Positions 12,311-23,655 of a stretch of 64,000 nt of DNA are shown here, in pieces; within the stretch, counting starts at the first letter, position 1, and each line of letters starts with the position of its first letter. The position numbers and the translations under genes were made by a program. Below the pieces are notes generated by a model. The model saw nothing but the letters and a program-made list of their open reading frames with translations. It was not told the DNA's origin and ran no database searches. This DNA is from Amoeboaphelidium protococcarum (taxonomy: Eukaryota > Aphelidiomycota > Aphelidea). The DNA lies in NCBI GenBank assembly GCA_023515745.1, contig JALECJ010000255.1:692001-756000 (forward strand). The letters run 5' to 3'.

Positions 12311-13906
12311 TCAACGCTGGTTCAGATACTCTTGCAGCTTGTCCACTCCAGACTTGGCCATTGATTTAACAGTGCCAATATCCGCTTGGGCTTGACTGAC
12401 AAAAGTCTTGGCGAAATCTTTAACCAGAACATCAGCATTGCCAATAACGTCATTCAAATTGTTGATCTTTGGACCATTAGACAATTCATCTTCATCACGT
12501 CCGTAATACTGAGCACTGGAGATGGAATTCTATCCTCTGAATTGTTGCAAACGTTGCTATGACTCTGCATCAGCTGGTGCATGATTACCACGCTCAAAGT
12601 ACATATCAGATGATATAGACTTGGCGTTCTTGAATTTATTTTAAGCAGAATCTGAAGACGGAACATCATACTGAGACTGACCGACGGAACCAAAACTTGA
12701 TACAGAGCTACGATTAGCTTACTGTTACATGGCAGCTGGATTCGCAGTCATACCGAATCCCAATTTAACTGGTTTAGGAGCTGTATTAGACTGCGACTGC
12801 GTGGATGTACTCATTCCACTGGCTTTCATCTCTTACTATCGCTAGGCCTGGGCTTAAGCCTCCTTCTCTGCCTACTCCTTCCTCATCTAAGCTTCCAGCA
12901 GGCCCTGCTTCTATAACTCTTCCAGTCGATTGGCCTCCTCCTTTGCCTTCTTCTCCATCTCTTCAAATGAAATTCCCTGCACCTTCTTCACACCCAACTT
13001 TCCCTTCTTCTTAGTAGTGGTGATAGCAGAGCCAGATGAAGCACTTTGAGGTTAACCTTGTATAATGTTCATACCAGCACTAACATCGTCATTACTGGTC
13101 TTCTCCACAGGACTGGTAGCTGACAACATTTTCTTCATATTCTACTACTGATCATCTTCAGCATGGACAAGCCTCATTCGTTACTCCACTTCTTATTAAA
13201 CAACTACAGGCTATTATTGCTATTGCTACTACTATGATTAACCACTGCCAAATGCTGACAAAGAGGGTGTGCTGTTTACAGAGCGCTAAGGGGAACTATT
13301 CCACTTGGCATCGTCAAAAAAATCGTCATCATTAGCACCATCACCAGCAGAAGAAGATCCTGCACCATCCTTATTATTACTATCACTAGAATCAAGCACT
13401 TGTACAGCAGCCACCGCCATCATTCCAGATGAACCAGAAGCAGCAGAGTCAGAAGGCTTCTCTGCTAGAACGACGCCATTAAGGCTAATAGAATGCGGGA
13501 AACTGGCAGAATCATCTTTCACCATCTATTGCAACTTCTCCTTGTACATCTGTGCTCCCTATGACTCGTATCGACTCTTGGCATCCAATCCCCCATCCGG
13601 CTAGATTCCATACTTTTAAAAATGTTTATACGCCGCATCATTTCCGCCAACTTTCAGTGCCCTCAATTAATCCCAAGTCCACTGATCCAAGTTTAGACTT
13701 CTTACAAAAGACAGGTGTACTCCGAGATTACGATGGACACTAGAGCAGTTGAGGCACAGGTAGATGCCATATGTCACACTAGACCAAGTTGGATTCTTGC
13801 TCTTACAGTCAAAGCACACTTAATTCGCCGGAGAGGTGGCTTACAGCTTCTTAATAATTTCAATAGCAATCTGCTTTGAAGCAACCTATTTATTATTATT
13901 GTTCAT
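12311..13906 (-). CDS. GLO3: ArfGAP2/3 (Glo3-type) Arf GTPase-activating protein
   Basis: A 531-aa coatomer-associated GAP for Arf1. The N-terminal ArfGAP zinc finger reads [20 protein letters not shown] then [20 protein letters not shown], with the arginine finger in HRNLGVH. The [14 protein letters not shown] block follows. The middle is Ser/Ala and Gln rich. The C-terminus has Glo3-motif elements, SISSDMYF and [12 protein letters not shown], that mark ArfGAP2/3 and couple the protein to coatomer and SNAREs. It should act in Golgi-to-ER retrograde transport. Q in WDQL is encoded by TAA and matches the family Gln. Length is normal (human ARFGAP3 516 aa). The ATG in MNNNNKQ is the only good start. 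Confidence 0.92.
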
Positions 13907-14290
13907 AATTCTAAACTTTCCAATTTTATATCGAGAGAAGAATTACAGTACAGTACAGTAGTCCCGTTGAAGGAAAAGAAATGAGAGAGAGCAGAGCCGA
14001 GCCTTTCCTGTCCAAACCGACCAAAGTCTATTCTGTTTCGACTCACCGACAACAACGAGAGAAAAGTTACTATTGTGAATCTCCTTCTCACTAAATTTTA
14101 ATCGTTGATATGCAACAATAATGATTATATAAATCATTTGAGTGCTTGAAACTATCATCTGAATTATTATATAGAGTTGGAAAGACGCGGAACCTCAATA
14201 ATCTGTATATTGCAAGAGTTGATATAATGCATAAGAGGATCAATTTAAGGGGATATATACGTTCAAAAAAACTCATTAAGATCGTCCTTG
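13907..14290. other. Intergenic region, ArfGAP promoter side
   Basis: AT-rich DNA between the ArfGAP start and the anamorsin stop. Only short frames are open and none has a domain. Nothing else is seen. Confidence 0.5.
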
Positions 14291-14944
14291 TCAAATGTCA
14301 TCGTCGTTCAGGAAAGAGGCCGGGATGGTCACTTTTTCACCTTGTTTGAAAGCAGGCATACCAGCATACGGACATGAGGCACATCTAAACGCGTCACCGA
14401 GATAACAACTACCACATGATGACTTGAATTCAGGATCGACTGCTTTTGGGACGGAGCCAGCTGATGGTTATTCTGATGTTTTCTTTGATAGATTCAATTA
14501 CTCTTCAGCACGTCCACAAGTGCAATCTTTACAAGCCTTCTTCTTGGTCTCGCAATTGGCTCTGAGTGAATCCGCGGATGGCTTTACGTAATCAGCTTCA
14601 TCAATTAACGCGCTTTCGTCAATTAAATCATCATCGTTATTATCCTCTGCAATAGCCTTCGACTCGGCTTGTTTCTTTGCCAATTTCAGAGGTCTTGCTC
14701 CACCTTGAGTGATTTTAGAGCGGATAGCGGTTACCATAGTCTGATCTTTGCCTGTACTGTCGGCTGATTGTACATTCTGAAATCCATTGAATAGTAACTC
14801 CTGCTTCAATGCACTGACATTTGAGGACTAGACGAGTATAGAGATGGACTAGCCCGGAGCAACAGTCTACGATTATTATAAATTTTTCACAAAGAGCCCG
14901 ATGTCTTCATCAACACTAATTACCAACTATTTCTATTCGCCCAT
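14291..14944 (-). CDS. DRE2: Anamorsin/CIAPIN1, cytosolic Fe-S assembly protein
   Basis: A 217-aa electron-transfer protein that, with Tah18/NDOR1, feeds electrons to cytosolic Fe-S cluster assembly. The N-terminus MGEQKQLVIS starts a short, degenerate methyltransferase-like domain. A linker is followed by the two Fe-S motifs: [14 protein letters not shown] (first cluster site) and [20 protein letters not shown] then [10 protein letters not shown]. All eight cysteines of the C-terminal motifs are present. It is shorter than human CIAPIN1 (312 aa), the difference being in the N-terminal domain. The start codon became clear only by reading three UAR codons near it as Gln. Confidence 0.92.
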
Positions 14945-15355
14945 ATTTTATATGATTTATTTTTTGCGTAAATTTAAAGTGGATCTTGAAGGAAGAGAAG
15001 AGAAAACTCTAAAATCAAATCCGCGATCACGCGATCGAAATCCGTTGAAGAGATTGGTTGAGAACAAGATTTGCTTGAGTTATGATGCCTTTGTGTGGCA
15101 AAGTCTACACAACTAAAGTTGCGAAATGTGAAACAATACGCTTAGATGTTCCCTCATATGGAAATTGATTTTGATTAAGAACGAATTGTAAAACAGAATC
15201 ATTTCCCGTTTCAGAAGAGTTTCCATCACGCGCTTTCGTTTCAAGTGTAATCTCGCTCTCTCTTCTCTCCTTATCCTTTCAAAGTGTCTCACCATTTGAA
15301 TTGATTGATACGCGAGAACGTTGTTTAAACCACAGATATTATTGTTATTTAGAAC
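14945..15355. other. Divergent promoter region, anamorsin / cohesin SCC3
   Basis: About 410 bp between two divergently transcribed genes. It carries CGTTTC at 15207-15212 and ctttcgtttcaag at 15233-15245, elements also found in other promoters of this window, and CT-rich runs near 15250-15280. No gene is recognised. Confidence 0.5.
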
Positions 15356-18300
15356 ATGTCAACATCTCAAATGAATAGTCAGTTATCTCAAGAGTCTCGG
15401 TAGGTCTCTTTCTGTAAATTTATGTTCCATACATGAATCAACTTGCGTGTAGTGATGAACCTGTGACACACTCCAAGTACGGTCGTAAGCGCAAGCAAGT
15501 GAACCTCAATGAGCAGTCGGAAGATGCAATTGATCCAGAGTCTGTTATTTCTGCAGAGAACTCTGAATATCATTCTTAAAGTAATATTATCTTCACTCTG
15601 TATGCTTTATTATATCACCATTGCTCGTGATTGTGTAGATGAGAGTTTGGAAGGTGAGTCTTAAATGGACACTGATGGAGCTGGTTCTCTGCTGAAACGT
15701 GCCAAGGGGAAAGCTGGAGTTCTGTAAGCAGATAAATTCTAAATTGATGGAAGCTCTTCCCCTAATGCTCATTCATTGTTTCAAGTTATTTGTCATAGTA
15801 ATGCGGCTTTATAATCTGTTGTGCAAGATTAGCTGGACCAGTTCTAGACCAATCCTGATGGGGTCGTTGTTGACTTAGTGAATTTGATTATTCAGTCTTC
15901 TGGGTGTCAATTGACTGTTTCCATTGACCAAATCGACGCGGGTTTAGATTCAATACCAGGATTGCTGGAAGAGTTGTAACTTGTTGCCAGTCAGGAAAAT
16001 ATACCGGATGTGCCTCTGGAGAGTAACAAGAAGCAGTTTTCCAAGTTCAGGAAGAGACTGTTGGACTACTGGCAGAAGATGCTGAAATCTTTCGCTCATA
16101 TCTTTCTAAGTGACTCTAACTTGAATGATACTTAGCAGTCTTCATCATTGAGTTAGTTGTCCAAGTCGTTTCAGAATGGCGGAGAAGTTTGGGCGTACTT
16201 GCGTGCGTTCATTATCACCTTGTCATCGTCATCGTTCAGACCATTCAGACACGTTGCAACTGTTGTATCGGTATCCTGTGTCACTGGTATTCTAACAATG
16301 CTGTAAAGTTGTGATAAAGAGCTTGTGTCCTTGCAGAAGAGAATTGCTTCATAGTCTATACCAGCATCACAGGTAAGTGAAATGGAGAAAAAGTCTCTAT
16401 TGTTACAAGGTTAAAAGGAGAATTTACTGGAGCATTTCAAAGACTTCTTTGACGGCGTTTATGTGCACAGGTATCGTGACGTGAATGATATCATACGCTT
16501 TGAAAGTATGTCTATGTACGCTAAATGGGTCAAAACTTGTCCTGAGGTATTTATGGATGCTCAATATCTCCGCTACTTGGGTTGGTCTCTATCTGATGTC
16601 TCCACTCAGCTACGTCAAGCCGCTGTTGATGATTTGGTAGAGCTGTTATAAAACAGCGACCTCATTGATGGTTTGCGTAAATTTCTGGAGAGATTCAAAT
16701 CCAGGATGATTGAAATGGCATTGTATGAGGAAGATGAAAAGGTCAGGAGCTCAATTGTAAGCAGATTGCTACCAAAACTTGTACAATACAACATTGTTGA
16801 CGAGGAAGATTATCCGTTGTTGTATCCATTGGTCACCTTTGGCAATGTGGAATCATTGAGTAAGCTCGAAGATAACTTTCATGAAGCTTCATTGTCTAGT
16901 CGAATTACTGCTGGAGAGTTAATGTTGCAGATATTTGCCTGCTCAAATGTTGGATCACTTGAGGATATGCGGCCATATGATGCGTTAGCAAAGCTGTCAT
17001 AGTTTGTGCTGGACATTGTTAATGATTCTGAGGCAATGCGGTTGGATTAGGAGAAGCAATCGTTGGAAGATAATCCTTCGTTGATTGCCATTTTAAAGTC
17101 GGACATTGGTTTAAACTAAGATTTGGTATTGTAGCAATCTAAGCAGAGATTGCTTGTGTATATGGACAATGTTCTGGAAGCATTGATAGTTAACATCCTC
17201 CTGAATAAAGACGGATCTTCTGACGTTGCTGGCGTATTTTAGGATGTTTTTCGTGAATGGCCTGGTATCCTGAAATCTCTAGTTTCCGAGATGAGTGCTT
17301 CTTCAGAGTTGAGTTCTGCACATGCTGTTTGCCTCAGATTATTAATAACGTTTTGGAGAATTCAATTGAATCCTTATTGTCTCCTTCGTCATATTACTCA
17401 GTCATCTAATGCTAAAACTGCGCTGCTTAAAACTATTAAAGCTCTGGCTCCAATGTGCAATTTGTAGCTTTTATCACTGATTTAGCACTCCTAAGATTAT
17501 ATCAACTCTCTAATTGATGTTGTTGATTAATGTTCAGAAAGCAGTTCACAAGACGGCGATGGTAATCTTTGGTAAAGTTTCAACTTGAATAGTATTTATT
17601 AATACTTGCAATTGGTACTTGTCGGTGTTGACAAGAGTTAGGAGCACTAATCGCAAAATAATGTCAACTTTGTGGACGCGCAAACGATATGGATGGAGAT
17701 CCGAAAGAAAAAGTAGTATCTAGATCTTTGTCACAAGGTGATGCACAAATTCATTGTTGCCACATCCAGCCCTGATACCATTGGTCTCTTTTGCCAGCTC
17801 TTTGTTGCATCATAAGCTGAGTCTAGCTGTTAATCTCTTCTTTCTCGACAGTCTGTATTTGATTAGGAAGTTTCTTAGCTCGTTAATGATGCCACTTCTG
17901 AATTGAAACTGAATTTGACCAAGACTCTGAGTGACCACGTTGATGAGCTTGGATTGAAATCTGCTGCTTTGGCTTGTGACCGTTTATCTGGCTTGTGTCC
18001 TTGGAATTTGTAGCTTGATGGTGATGATTGCCTAGAATTATCTAGAATTTTCACCGCTTTAAAGTCAGTCATTGAAGGCCTTGCGAACAATTAAGTTGTT
18101 GAATACAATTAAGTGAATGCAAGCTTGAATTTTATCAATGGTTCGTGTGAGAGTCTTTTGGCAGTGAACAATGGCGACGATGAAGAAGCAGATGTGGATG
18201 AGAGATTGGATTCATCCGAGTCTTCTTCATCCGAGGAAGCTTTGGTCATTCTATTGGCATCATTTACGCGCTTGTGTTAAACTGTATCTTTTCGCTTGTT

Positions 18301-20050
18301 GAAGAACTGTCCTGCTGACTCTTTAAATCAGGCTTAAAAGAATATCCTGATTTTTGCGAGTAGTCTTGCGTCCGACGTGCTTTGTTGTCTGAAGTAGAGA
18401 ACCGCTATGGTTGGGCAACAGGCTGACCGTCTGTCTAAGGCTTTGATGGAAAATTCTGTGTTCAAAAATGCGAATATGAATGACCTGCTTTAATAGTTGT
18501 TTGGTAGCTCTGTAAACTCAATTGGATTCTTTGAGGGACCGAACGAGATTATATAATCTGCGATAATGACCCAAATAGTGCCGATTGTGTTGGCTAATGA
18601 TCCAATCTGGAAGTTTAATGTCTCATTTAATGAAAATGGCCGTGGCTTGTTGTCACAAATAGGCGCACTGATCCAAGCACTTTTAAAGTATGATCGCAAT
18701 GGTCTTGCAGTTCCTTCACCTCTTGTGTCTAGCATATCTAAATAGTTCTGTTGTATCTCTGTTGATTAATTGGTGTCTCTAAAATCTGTTGCAGCTTAGT
18801 TGGATGGGGCGGTATTTGACAACTTGTCTGATCAGTAGTCCATTCAAAATGATGATTTGGCTAAGGCTCTGCTTGGCTCTGAGGTTGTGGCCAAAATTTA
18901 ACGTCTGTAGTCACCATTGTCAGTGCAAGTTCTGTAGAGAATGCATATCAGCAGTGATATCCATCACATTTATAGTGCAGTAGTTCCAATCTTAATGTGT
19001 GATCTGACCGTGACTGTTAAAGCTTTGCTGTCTAGGCCTGGTGCTATACCGTCGTTTGTGACAAAAACCGTAGCTGATATAATCTCGCTACATGGTGTCG
19101 TGAATCAATTTGTTGATGGAGTGGTGAAGGTTGTTGCCGAAAGCTTTAAATCAGCCACTGTCTACTCGAATGGTTATATTCAACCTTAGGATTATGCATG
19201 CATGATCGATATGATAGTTTAGGCTATAAGTTCCTCCATCAAATGCTCGTTCGGTTCATAATATTGGGTGAAAGATAGCAGTGGAAGTGTACTAAAAGTG
19301 GCGAAAAGCGAAGAATTATGGTATTCATCATGCAAGCTCTTGATCCAAACTTTCCGTCATTCAGTCGCTGGATTGAAGAACAAGACCAATAGCAAGCAGC
19401 TGGTAGACCGTGAAATGGACAACACTCGTCAGTTGATATTCAAAGTGCATGAAAAAGTAATGTATGAACTCATTGATCAGTCTCTGGAGTCTTTGAAATA
19501 TGATGATGAGATGTTGGAATCGGACGAAGTACTCAGTATTCTTGACACCTATCTAACGTCTGCTTTCAAGCATTTGTATATCCTAGTTGGCTCTGCTGGT
19601 AGCTTTGGTGTAAATATGATGAAGGCTTAAGATGCTCAGACGCTAATTGAAATGCTAGACAGTCTCATGAATGAAAAGCATTCCGATATCTGGGATAAAC
19701 TGTAATCTGATACTGCCGCCAATTATTTGGTTGAACAGGCCAAGTATGAAAAGACTTTGTCTAATATTGCTGGTACCGCGAATGCTAAAGCTGCAAAGAG
19801 AAAGAACCTGCGCTCCAAAGTCACCTCAGCTCTGACTTCTCATGCAGATAGTAATCAAATGCTGCCCAAATCCATCTCTACCACTCCTACGCGCAAGATT
19901 GACTTCAAATCAGAAATCAATAATCCCTAGTCATCTGCTCACTCTACCCCGTCGAAGCGTTCACTGAATGATGTCAATGATGAGAATGCTGAGATAATGA
20001 GCCAGTTGTCTTTTCAAAACTCGCCTGATATGAAGAAGACGCGTATGTGA
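15356..20050 (+). CDS. SCC3: Cohesin subunit SCC3/STAG (stromalin)
   Basis: A 1527-aa cohesin subunit that binds the kleisin and supports loading on chromatin. Two introns: 15400-15452 (53 nt, GTAGGT...TGTAG) and 15581-15638 (58 nt, GTAATA...TGTAG). The first is required because the unspliced frame meets TGA. The STAG/stromalin conserved domain is clear: VWAYLRAFIITLSSSSFRPF, then FKDFFDGVYVHRYRDVNDII and WVKTCPEVFMDAQYLRYLGW. HEAT-like helices fill the rest. The C-terminus is basic and Ser/Thr rich (TPTRKIDFKSEI). It is longer than most SCC3/STAG (1150-1260 aa), through inserts in the HEAT region. Many Gln are UAR. It ends TGA TGA. Confidence 0.9.
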
Positions 20051-20220
20051 TGATGCCTTTAGCTGTGCTGAATGAGGATAGTAAACTGTAAGCTATATTG
20101 TGTTACGGTCTGTATTGGAATGAGATACAATAATAATAATTCAAGCTTTAATTTTACTAATCACCTTAATATACCCGTCACCATACAAAAAAAGTAGATA
20201 CCTTACTAATAAGCAGTGTC

Positions 20221-20745
20221 TCATTTAGTCTCAAAAATGATCTTCTGCAGAGCTTGCTCTATCTAAGCACTAAAATCTTCCGTTTTCTTTAGAGAATCAA
20301 ACGCTTACTATATCAAATACCGATCAGAATATCCTTGATGGACAATAACGCGTCGACCTTGTGGTTCGCAATCGAGAAATTGACACATCAAACTCCAATC
20401 TTGCTGGCAGATTCCAGTTAATTCAAGCAATTTTTCAGCATCTGCATTTTTAGTCGCTGCAATCAAAGTGGAATCGAATCTATAATTGTCGTCATTCATT
20501 GTCATTTTCTCCCAGAAGTAATGCTCAATGGTCGTCATAAGGACACTTTTATGGATATTGTAGAATTCTTCAAGGATATCCAATCTTGAACTCAGCTGAT
20601 CAATTTACTATGATAGCTGTTCACTTGCCTTTTATTACTCCAACAATTGTAATTATGACTCTTTAAATTATTGCGCTATTTCTTCCATTAGACGCGAATG
20701 CTCTTTCTATATATCTTTCCCACCATACTGACGCATAACCCGCAT
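20221..20745 (-). CDS. Coiled-coil protein, unknown, 5' end unresolved
   Basis: At least 174 residues from the first in-frame ATG (MRVMRQYGGK). The open frame continues upstream to about 20913, giving readable sequence such as EPHDYRELSQLNFFNLVAQT, so the true start probably lies in an upstream exon. Visible: a coiled coil (EEIAQQFKESQLQLLEQQ) and then a globular part, TIEHYFWEKMTMNDDNYRFD and QGRRVIVHQGYSDRYL. No family is recognised. A GTATGC...GAG segment (about 57 nt, with CTAAC near its end) could be an intron but the phase does not fit simply. It ends tail-to-tail with SCC3, about 170 bp away. Confidence 0.5.
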
Positions 20746-21042
20746 GCAATGTACCTTTGCAAGAGAAAGGCTTTACTGCACTGTAAATTGTGATTGAGTT
20801 TGAGCGACAAGATTGAAAAAGTTCAACTGACTCAATTCGCGGTAATCATGTGGCTCAATCGATGTTAGAGTTGCCACATGCGTAATATAATTTAGAAAAC
20901 GGCAGCATACTCTTCAACTACCGTATCAGTAGTAAGTACAATTTCTTAAAATCATCTAAACTTTATTTTTATTAATCTCCATTTCATCATTCAAACATCA
21001 CAACTTACAACAAACTAACTTCAATCAATCAAACAGATCAGA

Positions 21043-23325
21043 TCAAAATCGCGCCGGTGGGGGCGGAGGTGGTGGAGGAGCACCAGAGCCCATGCTCATG
21101 GAAGGCATTGCTGGTGCAGGAGGGGCCATTGGTAGAGCAGAACTGCTAGTAGTCATTGGATTACCAAACATTCCTGGTCTCATTGTCTGCGCACGCTGAT
21201 CACCTCCCATTGGCATTTATTACTACTACTATGGAATGCCCAATGGCTACTACTGCTGTTACAAGTAAGGATTAGCCAAAGGGTTTCTCTACGTCATGGA
21301 TCTCTGCAACTGTTAACCTCCCATACCACCTTGATTGAAGGTACCCATCGCGACATCGCCACCACCCATTCCAACACCTGCTGGTGCGTTACCCATTGCA
21401 CCGTTACCGCCAACCATTCTATTCATAGTCATAGTTCTTGGAGCTGATGACACATTTGGATTTTGGAATCCAAACTGGTTCTACTGCTGCTGAACATACT
21501 GAGCCTCATCAATCAGAGTTCCATCATTTCCACCGTTGCCCATGCCCATCATTGGAGGTGGCACTGGAGCAGTGTTAGGACGCGGAATAGTGCCGTACTG
21601 ATTAGCTGCACGCATTTGAGACAATGGCTGAGTCAACGGATTCAGGTCCATCATCTACTGATCTGGAGAGTACACGGCATCAGGACTGTTGTACATTCCA
21701 GGTTGACCACCAGCACCACCTAGATACTGGCCGACAGGTTGAGTCAAAGACTACTACATTCCATACTGGCTGTTAGAGCGACCCAGATTAGCACCCATTT
21801 AACTCTAGCTAGTACCGTATGGATTAGCATTCTGCGCACCTCCAAATGGACCACCAGCCTGCAGATTGTTCAAATTCTGAGTGGAGTACGTGCTTCCAGG
21901 AGCAGTGCCTCCCATCATAGGCTGACTCATAGAGTTGAACTGGCCATTCATGGACTACTGGGTGGAGTACGCCGGACCACCAGGCTACTAGCCTTGAATC
22001 ATCTGCTGCTACTGCATTACAGGATCGTACATGCCGCCATTCATTGGAGCAGTGTTTGCAACCATACCATTCATTCCGTTATTCTAGCCATTCATCTTAT
22101 CAGCATCATAGTCGATGGCATCAAACTTGTGTCTAGTGATGTAGCAATAGATACCAGTTGGGACACCAATGATCAGTAGCAAGACGGCCAAACAGATGGC
22201 AGCCAGCTCTACAATGCTAGCAGGATTTGTGGTGTCAAAGGATAGAGATCCCAGGTAGATTGTACCATTCACAATACCAAATCCAGGTCTCTCAGGAGGC
22301 GGTGCAGTTTCGCTTGGGGTAGCAGTGGCAGTGACCGTCAACGAAGCTGACGATTAGCTGACGGTAGCAACATTCGTAGATGAGGCTGTGTTATCGTTAG
22401 AGATAAATATGGTACTAACAGCAGGTGCGACATACGCCTGACAGTATACAACGACAGTTTACACAGCCACAACAGTGGTAGTGGTCGTGGTAGTGGTAGT
22501 AGTCGAGGTGGTAGTGCTTGCTGTTGTTGGCATAGCAGAGGTGGTGGTGGATACTAGCAGTGAAGTGGTTAGATTACCGCCAATAGTTGTCGATGTGGTG
22601 ACATTACCAGATGACGTTGCAATCATAGTAGTACTATTAGCAATTGGACTTACAGTCGTCAGGGATACAGTGGTCGAGTTACTACTGCTAGTTGTAGTTC
22701 TAGAAGTAGTCGAATTCATTGATGATGCAACAGTCGTGGTAGTGGTAGTAGTGGTAGTAGTGGTGGTAATGGTAGTAGAGGTCGTCGTGGTAATGCTAGT
22801 ACTGGTAGTGTTCAACATAGCTGTGGAGGACACTGATGACAACCAAGTACTCATGCTAGTAGCTGGAGCACTGCCATTCAATTTCAGGGACTGATTGTAA
22901 GCAGTCAAGACATAGACAATGCCATTCAAAGTCACATTGCCATTGAGCTGACCATTGATCAGAAAGTTGCTACTATCATTATAGTAGCCAAGGAAACACT
23001 TCAGATTAGGAGTAACTGTCGGCGTAATAGTAGCAGTCACGGTGGCAGTAGCATTAGCAGCGGCTGTCGCAGTAATATTAGACGCACCTCCAGTAGTGAT
23101 AGCGGTAACGGTGGTAGTGACATTTCCATTTGACAACGGCACAGATGTACTATTGGCAGGGGTAACACTCAAACTCAGCGTTGAGGTAAAGTTAGCCGAT
23201 GCAGTCATAGTCGTTGTACTAGTCGTCAGCGAGGTGATAGTTGAATTCTATGCTTCATATACAGGGAGGGCCAGCAGCATCAAGGCCAACGCGGCGACTT
23301 ATTTGACTTTCAAAGCGCTCAACAT
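21043..23325 (-). CDS. Mucin-like single-pass membrane glycoprotein
   Basis: A 760-aa type I membrane protein. A signal peptide (about 1-25, VAALALMLLALPVYEA) is followed by an ectodomain of about 340 residues made mostly of Thr, Ser, Val and Ala, with long poly-Thr runs and many NxS/T sites, suited to heavy O- and N-glycosylation. One cysteine-containing island, LKCFLGYYNDSSNFLINGQL, interrupts it. The membrane span is about 366-392 (LAAICLAVLLLIIGVPTGIY). The cytoplasmic tail of about 365 residues is rich in Met, Gly, Asn, Gln and Pro and ends in a poly-Pro run followed by ARF. The architecture resembles fungal cell-wall stress sensors or signalling mucins (Mid2, Msb2); that role is inference. 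Confidence 0.75.
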
Positions 23326-23655
23326 TCCAAAGATATCTTAAATAGCAGATGATGATGGTTATGATTATTATACTACACAATTGGCTTTATCAATCGCACT
23401 CAAGATATTAATGAAAGTAATCTTAATTGAAAGAAGTGTGTTTTAAATTGCTATGATATATAAGTTGTTAAGGCTTAAATATAGCCTGGCAAAATCATAG
23501 CAACCGTTGATTATTAAAGTCTATTTTTAGCTCTAACTTTACCACGCATTTATAAAACGATCTTCAAAATTAATGAGAAGATCAGGATAGCAAAGAGAAA
23601 TTCACACTATATACTGTGCACTGGTAGATGTTATATTAATTTCATAGAGCAAAAT
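23326..23655. other. Intergenic region, glycoprotein promoter side
   Basis: AT-rich DNA between the glycoprotein start and the ALIX stop. No gene or clear motif is seen. Confidence 0.5.

Noticed and set aside
22475-22894. Plus-strand Val-rich open frame
   Set aside because: It is the antisense reading of the poly-Thr ectodomain of the glycoprotein gene.
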